Notes under the pieces: model-generated
Seen by the model: only the letters and a program-made list of their open reading frames with translations
Database searches by the model: none
Told to the model about the DNA's origin: nothing
Shown: positions 10,841 to 23,085 of the stretch, piece by piece
How positions within the stretch are numbered: position 1 is the first letter of the stretch
How the letters are laid out: every line of letters starts with the position of its first letter
Made by a program: the position numbers and the translations under genes
Origin: Rehmannia glutinosa
Taxonomy: Eukaryota; Streptophyta; Magnoliopsida; Lamiales; Orobanchaceae
Direction of reading: 5' to 3'
DNA: 64,000 nt
Assembly (NCBI GenBank): GCA_016081115.2
Contig: CM071935.1
Span: 53,182,680-53,246,679, forward strand

Positions 10841-11239
10841 GATAATATATTTTATTGAAATGAATACTAGTAAAATTTATTTATTTTTGGTGAAAAAATT
10901 AAACAATATATAAAATAAATGTATACACATAAATTTTTAATATTTTTTTAACTGAGGAGGTAAAGTGTAAATCGCTCAAAGTTCATATGGCAAAGTTATA
11001 ATTCCGCAAAGTTTAGATGGCAAAGTGCAATAATATTAGTATAATTTGAGTGAAATGACAATTTCGCCCTCATGTGCATGGCATGTGACAAGATTCTAGT
11101 GGAATATTCCGCCACCGACGAGATCCAGGAGGCTATATACAAAACTCTTGAACTTCAGGAGGTAAAGTGCGCCAAAAAAAAGTTTAGGTGGCAAAGTCGA
11201 AAAACCTTAATAGTTCGGAAGGCAAAAAATATTTTCCTC
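10841..11239 (-). repeat. Right TIR of the Mutator-like element
   Basis: About 399 bp, inverted partner of 7113-7516. Differences are mostly single-base substitutions with a few short indels. Confidence 0.85.
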
Positions 11240-11784
11240 TATTTAATTTTAATTTTTGTAATACATTGAAAAATAATTTAATTTATAATTAATATTTACT
11301 AAGCTCGTTTAGGCTCGATTAAGCTTGAAAAAGTTCGTGAGCCATCAATATGTTCGATAAATTCAGGCTCGAGTTTGACTCGATAATAAACGAGCCGAAC
11401 TTAAACACTCAAAAGCTCGACTCGTTCGGTTCGATTGCAGTCCTACTGAAAACACACTTCAAAAACCATAACCAAACAACTTTTTTTCATTACAATCATG
11501 CAAATCTATGTCAAAAATACACTTTAAAATCTATAATCAAATATATCAAATATATTTTCATTTTCAAACATAAAATCCAGACAACAAACCAAACATATTC
11601 TCAATTCTCATACGAAAACCAATAAAGTTTAAAAATTCATTTTCCAACAATGAAAATTGGAAATTGGACTTGAAAATATATTCATAAAACTATTTTGATT
11701 TGGTAGAAAATAAATTTCAAAATTTATTTTTACAGTAATTAATAATTAATAATACATTTTTGCTAGTACATCCTAAGAGAGAGG

Positions 11785-11855
11785 AGGGGTGGTGGAGATT
11801 GAACTCCAAACCTCTGGCCTGGACTTGACAGTTTTAACCACTCAACCACTATTCG
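11785..11855 (-). mobile_element. tRNA-like SINE head (degraded)
   Basis: On the minus strand the order agtggttgagtggttaaaac ... gaggtttggagttcaatctc resembles Pol III box A and box B of tRNA-derived SINEs, with box B-like ggagttcaatctcc. No intact tRNA cloverleaf or tail was recognised. Confidence 0.35.
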
Positions 11856-11937
11856 ATTCCTAAATTTCAAAAATTATGTTAATACTATAAATTATCATTT
11901 TTTAAAAATAATGATTAAAATTTAGCGATAACGGGGT

Positions 11938-12000
11938 CAACCTTGTGCTTCAGTGGTTGAGACTTGTATTGTTGGGGCGATATGACCCGAGTTCTATCCC
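11938..12000 (+). mobile_element. tRNA-like SINE head (degraded)
   Basis: cttcagtggttgagacttg followed about 20 bp later by tgacccgagttctatccc has the spacing and look of Pol III boxes A and B. It is opposite in orientation to the similar stretch at 11785-11855. Confidence 0.35.
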
Positions 12001-12279
12001 ATATGAGTATGTGTGTTTTTTCCCTACTGTCCCCACTATACTAATAAAATTAGTGTTAGCATATTATTATTTTCATTGAAATTTTTTATTTAAAGAAATA
12101 TAGTCTTAGGTACCATTTGCAACATCTCTTTCAAAAAGAAAATCTAAGGTTGTGATTGGTTATGGGAATTTTTTCAAAATTTTTATTTTTGAGAGAAAAA
12201 ATTATAGGATATGTGATTGGTTGTGAAAATGATGAATTTTTTTAAAAAAGAAAATCTCATTTCTTCCCAAATTTAACTC

Positions 12280-12282
<3 letters not shown>

Positions 12283-12329
<47 letters not shown>
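12283..12329 (+). repeat. (TC)n microsatellite, about 23 units
   Basis: Uninterrupted TC dinucleotide run between AT-rich flanks. The DNA from here to 12682 shows nothing else. Confidence 0.95.
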
Positions 12330-12332
<3 letters not shown>

Positions 12333-12682
12333 CGAGTTCCCAATACTCAATTATACTATTTATTTCTCTTTTCTCCTATTTATATAAATAATTTCGGTAA
12401 TTTCTTTAATTTATCACCATTTTTGCTAATTTTCTCTTAATCTTGAAAACAAAAGGTATAAAATGAGATCCATACTACTTAGTTTTGGTTTAATTTTTTA
12501 TTTTTTATTCAATTTTCTTGTATTATATTTTACACTATTATTTTCACAAAAAATTCCACAAACAATCGACATCTCTAAAAGATTCTCCATCACATCAACA
12601 CAATCATTATTTTTTCTCTACACATCCAACTTTCATATTTAATTTTTTTATCATTATTCACTTAGAAAATGAAAGTGGACGG

Positions 12683-14155
12683 TGTTGGGGAATTTATGTA
12701 TTAGATTTTGATGATACCATGTAAAACTTAGATTAGGAAGTTGACACCCCAATTCTGCTGTAAATCAACTTGTAATAGATATGGTTCCATTAGCTGAGCC
12801 GAAACAGCCAAGTTGAAAATTGAAGGAGTTGATCAAGATCGAAGAAAGACCCAAACAGTGGGCGGTGAGTGAAATGCATAAAATCTCGTCATATGGCGTA
12901 AAAGTCAGATCGATCGGTCGACAACAGAGTCATTCCAAGATAAGTGGAATTTGGCTGTTAAAGGAGTTATTCAGCAGAAATGATCAAAAAAAGCTGAAGA
13001 GATTCGTTGTCAAGCAAAGTCAATTGTTTGCTGAAAGTTGGTATGTGTCAGACTGCCATCCATAAAGCTGTTTTGGTGAAAGAGTGCAAAAAGCAAGGAA
13101 CCAATAGGATGTTCCTGAAAACTTGCAGATTTTAAGGAAGGGCTGCAGAGTATTAAATTCAAGGTAGGTCTACATCAAAGCTGCACGACAAGACAAGCCA
13201 ATGACCTCAAAGTGTAGTTTGAAAAATACATCTATCTCTTCAACGGATATATTCTTCAAACAAACACTATAAAAGACTGAGGATGCACCAGAGAGAAGGT
13301 TACGAATGAAAACGAGCAATAACGCAGACACAAGTTATCTAAGCAAGCAAAAGCAAAAATCTCTCAAGCATTCTATTCAAATCCTCAAGCCTAAACTCGA
13401 AGGAAATCAATCCAACACACTCAGTGAAGGAAAGACAACTTCAAAACTGTTGAAGAGGAAACTTGTTTAAAAGAACAAGGGGTATACTATTTTAGGTTGA
13501 AGGAGGTGTAGTAAGGTTCCAGTTTGAACCAAAGGCTTTAGACTCGTTGGAGAGCTGTGTGAACAAATCCAAGAGTTTGAAGGAGCTGAAGTAGCAAGAC
13601 AGCTGTTTTGTGAAGAAGCTGAGTCCCTGAAGCTGAGCCAGCTGTGTGATCAAGGTGAAGCTTGGACTGTCACCATTTTATAACAAAGTTACAGTTACAT
13701 TATTGGATTCCTCCAGGGGTTGGAGAAGAGTGGATTAGAGGAATTACCTCATTCTCGAACCACTATAAAATTGCTTGTGTTATTTACATTCAGCACACAT
13801 TAATTCTTGCACATTATCATTGATGTTAGTTTAATTTACTAAGTTAACTGATAATAACTAAGCTTAGAACAAGTGTTGAAAAATATATTTCAAACAAGGG
13901 TGAAAGTCTTCCGCTGTAAAAACCAAGTCTACTGAAAATGTAAAGAGTTAACTGAATCAGTTGAGTTATACTATCAACATCTCAGTCGAGTCTGTTGAGT
14001 GGCTAACTCTGCTATGCAAGTAAACTAAGTTGTCCTCCAAGGACCCAACTGACTTGAGTAAAAACTCTGACTTTAAGAGGACTACATCGAAAATTTGGTA
14101 AAGTCTATTCAACCCCCCCTTCTAGACTTTACTTTATCACCCATTGGGACCTACA
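12683..14155 (+). repeat. E1 5' LTR
   Basis: 1473 bp, starting tgttggggaatttatg and ending gggacctaca, so it has TG...CA ends. The shared family landmarks are agattttgatgataccatgt near the start and the C-rich ttcaacccccccttctagac near the end. Confidence 0.9.
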
Positions 14156-14157
14156 AG

Positions 14158-14169
14158 TGGTATCAAAGC
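14158..14169 (+). other. E1 primer-binding site
   Basis: tggtatcaaagc two bases after the LTR; complementary to the 3' end of initiator Met tRNA with one change from the tggtatcagagc of the other copies. Confidence 0.85.
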
Positions 14170-15201
14170 GGTTGATTCATTGAGCCTTCCGCACTGGTTA
14201 CTGAACCAGATCTCATTCTTTTCAGAAGATACAACACATTCTGTTTTAAAGCTTTTCTTGCAAATCAAGTTATTATCATGGAAGCAAATCTAACTCGCAT
14301 TCCTATGTTTACTGTTGAAGACTTTGATGATCGGAAAATATGCATGCAGACACATATTTCAACCTTACACGATGAGATGTGGTTCATCATTGAGGATGGG
14401 CCAATGCAAACAATGAAAGTAAACACACCGGTTGTCGGGCTCCCGCTCCCGAGAAATTGCTGTTGATGCACCCGCACTGAGGAGAGAGGCATTGCGGCTC
14501 TCCCTTGCTCGTGGTGCACGTGCGATGTTCTTGATGTTCTTTGCACGAAGACCAGCAATGGCCGAGAAGCCTCGATGCGATTGGACAAATGAGGACAGAA
14601 AAAGATACAACTTGGATAATGTTGCCAAAGACATTTTATATCAAACCCTCGATAAAGCCATGTTTAACAAAGTGAAATCTTGTAGAACGGCTAAAGAAAT
14701 TTGGGAAGAACTGATTTTTATTTGAGAAGGAACTGATCAAATTAAAGAAACCAAATTAACTGTTGCTGTACGGAAATTTGAAAATTTCAAAATGCTTGCA
14801 GGTGAAAGTCTGGATCAGCTGGATGCCCAATCTAGAGATAACCAATGAGCTCTCAACTCTAGGCAAAAAATATAAACAGAAGGAAATGTGTATAAAGATA
14901 CTAAGGTCGCTCCCAGCTAAGTGGGAAATGAAAGTGATGGCGTTGAGACATTCAATGGACTTAACAAGAATATCCAACCATCAACTATTCTCAGATTTGA
15001 AAGCTTATGAATTTGAGCTCAGAAGAAAGGAGCAAGAAGAGACAGCTGTACCCAAGACAGCTGCACTCATGGCTGGAGAATCTAAAAGAGCTGAATTATA
15101 GGAAGCCATTGACCATGAGGAGATTGCCCTAATAGTAAAGAGATTCAACAAGAACTATAAAAGAAACAAGGGTGAATCATCCAGGAGACACTCAGCACCC
15201 T

Positions 15202-16046
15202 TGTAGGTCCCAAGGGGTGTGATGTAATGTTTAGAAGGGGGGTTGAATAAACCTTACCAAATTTCCGATTTCAGTCTTTTTAAATTATTTAACAGAGTTA
15301 ACTCCAACATTTGTGTCCTTGAGGGACAACTAAGTTGACTATTCAGCTAAGTTACCCATTCAACAGACTCGATAGAGCTGTTGATAGTATAACTCGACTG
15401 CTTAACCCAAATACTTAATTTGGCTGGTTTGGTTTTTAACAGCGGAAGACTTAACACCCTTTGTTTTGTTTTAAGCTTATTTTTAACACTTGACTTTTAG
15501 CACTTGGTTATTTATCGGTTGGATAGTAAATAATACTAACAAAGAGATATAAAGTAAATGAGCAGGTAATTAAATTTGCTGAAAGTAAATGACAAATATT
15601 TTATAGAGGTTTGAAGATGGGTAATTCTTCTAATCCTCTCTTCTCCAACTCCTAGAGGAATCCACTATGTAACAGATCTGTTTACACAACAATTATTAGT
15701 CTAAAGACAGCCTTGATCACACAGCTAGCTTCTCTTGCGACTCAGCTTCTTCACAGGGCAGTTGCCTTGCTACTTCAGCCACTTCTCAAGTTCTTGGATT
15801 TGATCACGAAGCCCTCCAACAAACTTGATAATGGTTCGACCTTGAACCTTCCTACAATCCTGGCTTGGAAAGTAGACCTTTTTGTTTTCAAATGTTTTCC
15901 TCTTCAACAGTTTGAAGTTATCTCTCCTTCGCAGTGTGTGTTAGATCAAGTATCTTCGAGTTTCAGGCTTGAGGAATTGCTTGATATGCTTTGAGAATTT
16001 GCAGATTACTTGCTTGAGTATAGCTTGTTCGTTCGTGGTTCAGGGT
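15202..16046 (-). repeat. E2 3' LTR remnant (3' part)
   Basis: Reverse complement of an LTR from its middle to its CCTACA end. It is fused directly to truncated ORF3 at about 16046. Confidence 0.85.
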
Positions 16047-16686
16047 GTTAAGGTAAAGAACAACCAAAAGACCCATCCTCCTTGTAGGTCCTGTTCAACA
16101 CATTCTGGCAAATTCGACTGAAAACAAACTCAGCCCAGTTGACTTTCTTCTCTTGCATGATTGCAGCCATCACGATCAGCTTAGTCTTAGACAACTGATT
16201 GAAGCTTCCAAACTTCATGTCCACGCATTTTGAGATGACGTCTATCAGCTTATGGTAGTCATCTTTCAAAGATTCTTTCTTAGCTGTATACACAACCTTC
16301 GGAGCACACTCCAGCTTGGCAACTTCTTTCCAAGCGGCTAAGTCGACATCCTTCTCAAATGATGTCCTTCAATCCTTCAGATGGGCGAGAGAACAATGCT
16401 CAACAAGGTCTTTTGCGGTGAGTTTGATGACCTTGCTATGACGGAAGACCCGATTTCATCGTCCTGCACCACTGCGTTCACATAGAACATGGCGACCTTT
16501 TCAAGGTACGTATGTGTGAACTGTATCGTCAGGAAGTCCTTCAGGGCGGACTTCTCCAATTTTTTAGCAATCTTCTTGACCAGGGCTTCATCGACACCCT
16601 GTTTATCATGCCTTCAAAATCCATAGAAGAACCAGTGTGGATTTGCTTGGAGAGCTTCATGAAATCATGAGTTAGGGCCGTTTTCA
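16047..16686 (-). pseudogene. E2 ORF3 (env-like position), N-terminal remnant
   Basis: Minus-strand frames match the N-terminal domain of ORF3 in E3-E5: LKDFLTIQFTHTYLEKVA, then DDYHKLIDVISKCVDMKFGS and FNQLSKTKLIVMAAIMQEKK. The start codon position reads acg instead of atg, and the frame is broken near 16370. It stops after KEDGSFGCSLP where the LTR remnant is joined. Confidence 0.75.
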
Positions 16687-17241
16687 GAAGTTTCTACCGA
16701 TTAGAACATGAGAAAAACTTGCTTGTAAGAGCTAGGGTTTTCACTTAGTTTCAGAGAGAATGCACTTTCTTTGCTGAAGATGAATAGTTCGCGTGAGGAG
16801 AGAGAAAAACTAAAGTTTCGTATATAAGGAATGTGAAAGGACGTCATATGGAATTTTGAAAATTTTGATCAAGATCAACGGCTAGGATCAGAGCTTCAAA
16901 ACCACATTTAATTCCTCGCATTAAATGCAACAACATTTATATCCAATCATAGGGTTTACTGCGCACCTTTTACTGTGACAGTCATTATTACACTGACGTC
17001 ATCCTTAAAATATTCCTGCTTAATTAAAATGACTGCGTTTTTGCACTTAGCTCATAAATGATTCAGCTTTCTTCCAAAGTGACTCAACTCTGCTCCTCTC
17101 TTCACGTGATGTAACTCAGCTGTCAGCTCACTCGATACAGCTGACATCCTGACTGGGCTATTTCACTTGACTGAAATGTGAAACTTGCTTATTTTCCAGT
17201 TTCTCATCTTCCATCTCTGCTGATTGAGTCTTCTGAGTATT
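16687..17241 (-). other. E2 pol-ORF3 spacer
   Basis: Non-coding region between RNase H and ORF3. On the minus strand it holds an attccttatatacg motif near 16810-16830, at the same place as a TATA-like motif in E3 (42283-42291). Confidence 0.5.
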
Positions 17242-19556
17242 CTAACCTAGCTCAATTAACCCTAACTTATTCTTGAGCTCTTCAAACCTTGATTCCCATA
17301 AGGGTTTTGTGAATATATCAGCTAACTGCTTATCAGTTGAGATGTATTCCAAAGTGATGTCTTTCTTTTCAACATGATCTCTTATAAAATGATATCTGAC
17401 ATCAATGTGCTTTGTTCTTGAATGCAACACTGGATTTTTAGTGATTGCAATAGCACTAGTGTTATCACAGATAATTGGAATTTCCTTTTCTTCAACATCA
17501 TAATCTCTCAGCTGCTGTCTCATCCATAAGACTTGGGCACAACAGCTGCCCACAACTATGTACTCTGCTCCAGCTGTAGATGTAGCTATTGAATTTTGTT
17601 TCTTGCTGAACCAAAAAACTAATCTGTTTCCAAGCATTTGACATATACCAGAAGTACTCTTCCTGTCAACTCTACATCCAACATAGTCTGAGTCTAAATA
17701 TCCTACCAGCTTGAATCCTCCTTCTTTTGGATACCATAAGCTGACTTCCTGGCATCCTTTTAAATATCTTAGGATTCTCTTAGCTGCAGTCATATGGCTC
17801 TTCTTTGGTGCAGATTGAAATCTTGTGCTTACACCTACTGCAAAGGTGATATCTGGCCTGCTTGTTGTTAGATAGAGCAAAGATCCAATGAGAGCTCTAT
17901 ATCTGGTTTGATCAACAGCTTTACCATCTGCATCCATGTCTATCTTGACTGAAGTATTCGTTGGAATTTTCACAGAAGACTTCTCTTCCATACCAAATTT
18001 CTTCATCAAATCTCTGGTATACTTGGTTTGGCTTATGAAGGTTCCATCCTTCAATTACTTGACTTGAAGTCCTAAGAAGAAAGCCAACTCCCCCATCATG
18101 CTCATTTCAAATTTGCCTTGCATGAGGTCTGAGAACTTGTCACACTGCTCTTTGTTTGTGGATCCAAAAATGATGTCATCCACATATATTTGAATAAGCA
18201 GTAATTTTTCTCCATCTTGAATTCTGAAGAGTGTTCTATCAACTTTGCCTTTGGTGAATCCATTGTCAATTAGAAATTGAGACAATGTATCATACCATGC
18301 CCTTGGTGCTTGTTTCAAACCATATAATGCCTTCTTGAGCTTGTAGACCTTATCTCCAATAGTTTTCTGCTCAAAATCTGGAGGTTGTTCAACATAAACT
18401 TCTTCCTCTAACAGTCCATTTAGAAATGCACTCTTCACATCCTTTTGATATACAGTGAAGTTCTTATGTGCAGCATAAGCAAGAAACATCCTTATTGCTT
18501 CCAATCTTGGAACAGGAGCAAAGGTTTCATCAAAATCTATGCCTTTTTCTTGGCAATATCCTTTGGTTACCAATCTTGCTTTGTTTCTTACAACAGATCC
18601 TTCCTCATTCATCTTGTTTCAGAAAACACATTTTGTACCAATGACATTCTGGTGGGTTGGCCTTTGAACTAATTCCCATACTTTGTTTCTTTCAAACTGA
18701 TTCAACTCTTCTTGCATGGCCTGAATCCAATGTGTGTCTTCCAATGTTTGAGACACATCTTTAGGCTCTATTTGGGAAATGAAACAAGTGAACATAGCTT
18801 CATGTTGTGCTCTGGATCTGGTTCTTATGCCATCTTTGACATCTCCAACGACTCTGGTGGATGGTTTCTCAGCCATCTCACATTAGGTTGGAGTAAGTCT
18901 GCTGGATTCAGCCGTCTCACAACTAAGTTGTCTTGAACAGCTCTTTCATCTTCATTCAGCTGTAGACCTTCCAGCTGTCTCTGAGATTCATCTATCTCAT
19001 CTTCATCAGGGTTGAGTGCTCTTACTTTAGCTTCAATATAAGGACTCTTCTGCATGGTTGGCTGACTCAGCTTATCAGCTAACTCATCAATGTCTTCTCC
19101 ATTCACATTAGGTTCATCAAAAACCGCATGAATAGACTCTTCTATGACCATAGTCCTCTTGTTAAGCACTCTGTAGGCTTTACTTTCAGCTGAGTATCCT
19201 ATGAGATACCTTCATAAGCTTTAGCATCAAAAGCCTTCAAATTATCCTTGCCATTGTTATGAATGAAGCATTTGCATCCGAATATCTTGAAGTATCCAAC
19301 ATTTGGCTTCATCCTTGTCCAAATTTCATAGAGAGTCTTGGTTAATTGCCTTAATCATGCATCTATTCTTAGTATAAAATGCTGTATTTATGGCTTCAGC
19401 CCAAAATCTCTTAGGCAATCCAGCTTCAGCTAACATTGTCCTTGCAGCTTCCTTGAGAGTTCTGTTCCTTCTTTTAGTTACTCCGTTCTGCTGTGGAGTC
19501 CTTGTAGCTGATAACTCATGATAAATACCATTATCAACACGATACTGAGTAACCAA
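17242..19556 (-). pseudogene. E2 pol: integrase C-part, reverse transcriptase, RNase H
   Basis: On the minus strand integrase begins abruptly at 19556 inside its catalytic core (HELSATRTPQQNGVTKRRNR), followed by a linker, then RT at 18876-18055 with KDVKSAFLNGLLEEEVYVEQ and the YVDD box at 18186-18175. RNase H occupies 18054-17242 with DSDYVGCRVDRKSTSG, DNTSAIAITKNP and ADIFTKPLWESR, ending with a natural stop. The RT and RNase H blocks are the best preserved of any copy here. They are separated by one in-frame stop at 18054-18056 where other copies have Gln-Leu (cagctg has become taattg). Further breaks lie near 18612 and 19200. Confidence 0.9.
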
Positions 19557-20621
19557 TCAGTTTACACAACATTTATAAGTCTGGAGACAACTTTGATCAA
19601 ACAGCTGGCTTCTCTTGCGACTCAGCTTCTTCACAGGGCAGCTGCCTTGCTACTTCAGCTCACTTCTCAGGTTCTTAGATTTGATCACGAAGCCCTCCAA
19701 CAAACTTGATAATGGTTCGACCTTGAACCTTCCTACAATCCTGGCTTGGAAAGTAGACCTTTTTTGTTTTTAAATGTTTTCCTCTTCAACAGTTTGAAGT
19801 TCTCTCTCCTTCACAGTGTGTGTTGGATCGAGTATCTTCGATTTTCAGGCTTGAGAAATTGCTTGATATGCTTTGAGAATTTGCAGATTACTTGCTTGAG
19901 TATATCTTGTTCGTTCGTGGTTCAGGTTGTCATGGTAACATCTTTTCAATAGCTTCCTCAGCCTTTATAGTGTCCATTTGAAATTTTGCCCATTGAAGAG
20001 ATAGGCTAATTTCAAATGTCACTTTGTGTTCGTTGGCTTGTCTTTTCTTGGTCTGCAGCCTTGGTGATGTTGACCTTTCCTCGTATTAAATGGCATTTTA
20101 GGATTGTAGGTTTCTGACACAAGGTGCAGTGTTTCCCATTGGCTCATTCCTTTGCACAATTCTGGGCCAAACACTTTTAGATGTGGCAGTTTGACATATT
20201 ACTATATCGAGTAATATTCTTGACTTTATTCCAACAGATCTAAGTCAGTTGTCTTCACTTGACTACTGCCTTTACCCCAGGTGACTTGTGTCTGCTCCAA
20301 TCATTGGATTCACTCAATTGTCACGTCAACTTGTAGACTTGGCTTCTTGAGTAGACTTGACTAACACTTCTCACAGCTGTTCCTCAGCTGACTTTCCTTC
20401 AATCGAGTTCTTGTCTTCCTTCATGGCCTTACTCAGCTGACACACATCAGAGTCTTGACACAGTCCGCAGTTGACTTCTTGTAATCCTTTACATAGCTGA
20501 CTTGACTGAGCTTTCTCAGTCCTATCTATTACAATACAAATTACAAGGAAAATGGGGTGCCAACTTCCTAGTTTAATCTTTACATGGTATCATCAAAATC
20601 TAACAAATAAATTTCCTAACA
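19557..20621 (-). repeat. E2 5' LTR remnant (5' part)
   Basis: Reverse complement of an LTR from its TGTTAGGAAATTTATTTG start to its middle, joined directly to truncated integrase at 19556/19557. Confidence 0.87.
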
Positions 20622-21384
20622 ACCCTCCAAAGCAAGAGAAGATAGACCACCCAAGAGAGATGACCATCAGAGGACTGAATATCAGAGAGCTGATAATTAG
20701 AGAGCTGAAAGAGCTGACTACCACAAAGCTGAATATTGTGTTGGAATTGCAGACAACTAGGACATTTTGCTGTTGACTATACCTATCCACCAGTCAATAA
20801 ATATATAAATGAGGAGGAAAGAAAAGTCTTCAGGGAAAGAACACAAGAATTGAAGAAAGCTATTGTGGCTGCTGAAGCTGACACAACCAAGTCTAAGGAA
20901 CCAACTGAGTCAGGCAACATTGAGGCTGATTACTCCTCAGATACTGAAGAAGAGGCTTTGATATGCCTCATGGCCAAAGAACAAGAACTGGAAAATGAGG
21001 TACATTCTAACTCATCTCATTCTATTTCTGATGATAGTGATAGTGACACAAACACTTCATCACCCACTGATCTTTATGATTCATTAGGAAAAATGATGAA
21101 AGATTTTGAGCACGTTAAAACCTCTCACACACTCCTAAATGAGGAAAACAACCAACTCAAAGGTTAAAATTCACAGCTGACTAAGGAGCTGAGTACTCTA
21201 AGTCACATAACTGCTGAAAATACTAAGCTGAAGGCTGAAATAACTAAGATCCAAGCTGACTTAGCTGAAACAGAATAGAGAGAAAAAGATTTGAAAAATG
21301 TGATTGCATCATTTACCAAGGCATCTAAATCATTGGATGAATTGATAATAATACAAAAGGAACGTAGAGATAAGACAAGCATAT

Positions 21385-22958
21385 TGTTAGGAAAATTATT
21401 GTTTAGATTTTGATGAATGCCATGTAAAACTTAGATTAGAATGTTCACACCCCATTTTCCTTGTAATTCTCATTGTAATAGATAGCGCTGAATGAGCTGA
21501 GTCAAGTCAGCTATGGCTGGGAATACAAGAAGTCAACTGAGGAAGTGAAGTGAGGACTCCGCTAAGGAACAACTGAGTATGGCCAAGATAGAAGACCAAG
21601 GACTCGACTGCAGATGAAACAGCTGAGGGACAACTGTGTGAAGAGTCAGTTAAGTCAACTTGAAAAGCCATGTCACAAGTTGAAATAACAGATGAGTCTC
21701 TCAATGATTGAAACAGACTCAAGTCACCTGGGAAAAAGGCAGCTGCAAAGAGGAGTTAACTGAAAAGAATCCGTTGTATAGAATTCAAGAACTTTACTTA
21801 AACAAGTAATACTTCCATGCTGCCATGTCTTAAAGTGCTCAGTCCCAGAAGCGTGCAAAAGGAATTAACCAATGGGAAGCACTGCACCTCGTGTCAGATC
21901 CTGAAAAGCTGAACATTCATTTAATACGAGGAAAGGTCTACATCTCAAGATTGAAGACCAAGAAAAGACAAGCCAACGAACACAAGTGACTTTTGAAAAT
22001 CAGCCTATCTGTTCAACGGCAAATTTTTGAAAGTTCACTATAAAAGGCTGAGGAATTTCTTTGAAAAAGGGTTACCTGAACCACGAACAAGCAAGCTATA
22101 TTCAAACTTTAACCTGCAAAATATTCTCAAGATTTTCAAGCAAAAATCCTCAAGCCTAAATCTCGAAGAACATCAATCCAACACACACCTGTGAAGGAAG
22201 GATAACTTCAAACTGTTGAAGAGGAAATTTTTAAGAATCAAAGGGGTCTACATTCCAAGGAGGATTGTAGGAAGGTTCAAGGTCGAACCAGCATCAAGCT
22301 ATTGGAGGGCTTCGTGATCAAATCCAAGAAACTTGATAAAGTGAGCTGAAGTAGCAAGGCAACTATCTTGTGAAGAAGCTGAGTCGGACGAGAAGCCAAC
22401 TCTGTGACCAAGGCATCTCCAGACTGAGTCCGAAGGAGCAAGTCAACTGTGTGATCAAGACTTGTCTCTGGACTGATAACCACTTTGTGAATTGATCATT
22501 ACTTAGTGGATTCCTCCAGGAGTTGGAGAAGAGAGGATTAGAAGAATTACCCCATCTTCGAACCTCTATAAAATTTATTGTGTCATTTACATTTTAGCAC
22601 TTTTATTTCTGCATACTTATTTCATATTTGCTGATAACTTGCTATCCAACTGATAAATAACTAAGTGCTAAAATCAAGTGTTAAAACAAAGTTAAATCAA
22701 ATTCAAGGGTGTTAAGTCTTCCGATGAAAAATTCATCACAGCCAAGTTAAGGTTTAGACTAAACAGCTGAGTTATTCTATCAACAGCTCTATCGAGTTTG
22801 TTGAGTGGCTAACTCTGCTGATTAACTAACTTAGCTGTCCCTCAAGGACTTAGCTGTGTATTAATTCTGTAATATTTTTAAAAGGACTAAATCGAAAAGT
22901 TGGTAAGGTTTATTCAACCCCTCCTTCTAAACCTTACTCATACCCCTTGGGACCTACT
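21385..22958 (+). repeat. E3 5' LTR
   Basis: 1574 bp, from tgttaggaaaattattg to gggacctact; the final CA is mutated to CT. Confidence 0.92.
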
Positions 22959-22960
22959 AG

Positions 22961-22972
22961 TGGTATCAGAGC
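22961..22972 (+). other. E3 primer-binding site
   Basis: tggtatcagagc, complementary to the 3' end of initiator Met tRNA. Confidence 0.92.
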
Positions 22973-23085
22973 GGTTGGTTCATTGAGCCTTTCGCACTGG
23001 TTACTGAACTAGATCTCCAATTTTTCAAAGAAACTTTTAACACTTGCTCTTTCAAAAGTTATTTTTATTCAACAAAGTTATTATC

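Larger units (their letters stand above)
7113..11239. mobile_element. Mutator-like element with long terminal inverted repeats
   Basis: Terminal inverted repeats of about 400 bp (7113-7516 and 10841-11239) start with gaggaaaatattttttgcc and differ at only a few percent of sites. The flanking 9-bp duplication tatttaatt is perfect (7104-7112 and 11240-11248), which is diagnostic for the Mutator superfamily. DNA just inside the repeats is AT-rich and non-coding. The coding material in the centre belongs to a further element at about 7981-10610, so this shell is probably non-autonomous. Confidence 0.87.
6783..11445. mobile_element. hAT-like non-autonomous element, outer shell of a nested cluster
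   Basis: The ends are tagggctgcaaatgaac at 6783 and, as reverse complement, taggactgcaatcgaac at 11445: short, imperfect inverted repeats. Flanks are ttgaaaac (6775-6782) and ctgaaaac (11446-11453), an 8-bp duplication with one mismatch, as expected for the hAT superfamily. Subterminal DNA on both sides is full of gctcgttcg/cgagccgaac motifs (6805-6975 and 11298-11430). No transposase of its own is visible. Its body (about 6783-7112 plus 11240-11445) is split by a Mutator-like element. Confidence 0.72.
11454..12282. other. AT-rich intergenic DNA with two tRNA-like SINE remnants
   Basis: Low-complexity AT-rich sequence. The only structures I can point to are the tRNA-like stretches near 11785-11855 (minus) and 11938-12000 (plus), listed separately. 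No gene. Confidence 0.5.
15202..20621 (-). mobile_element. E2: copia retrotransposon in reverse orientation, internally deleted
   Basis: Bounded by tgtaggtccc (15202) and tttcctaaca (20621), the inverted LTR ends, and flanked by accct on both sides (15197-15201 and 20622-20626). Order on the minus strand: outer part of the 5' LTR (20621-19557), integrase C-terminal part, RT and RNase H (19556-17242), spacer, start of ORF3 (about 16686-16047), inner part of the 3' LTR (16046-15202). The 3' half of the 5' LTR, PBS, gag, protease and half of integrase are deleted, as are most of ORF3, the PPT and the start of the 3' LTR. Its LTR is nearly identical to that of E6. Confidence 0.9.
14278..21384 (+). 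pseudogene. E1 gag, interrupted by E2
   Basis: gag begins at 14278 with MEANLTRIPMFTVEDFDD, a copia-type Gag (UBN2-like) start. It runs with several frameshifts and stops to 15201, then resumes at 20627 after E2 with the SKSRED-equivalent segment. The CCHC knuckle at 20739-20780 reads C-X2-C-X4-H but has Tyr in place of the last Cys. An acidic, Ser-rich stretch (SNSSHSISDDSDSD) and the coiled-coil start DLYDSLGKMMKDFEH follow up to 21384, and a few more bases lie at 48881-48924. It cannot be translated as a whole. Confidence 0.85.

Noticed and set aside
11785..12000. Genuine tRNA genes
   Set aside because: Only box A- and box B-like stretches are present; no acceptor-stem pairing or anticodon loop could be drawn.
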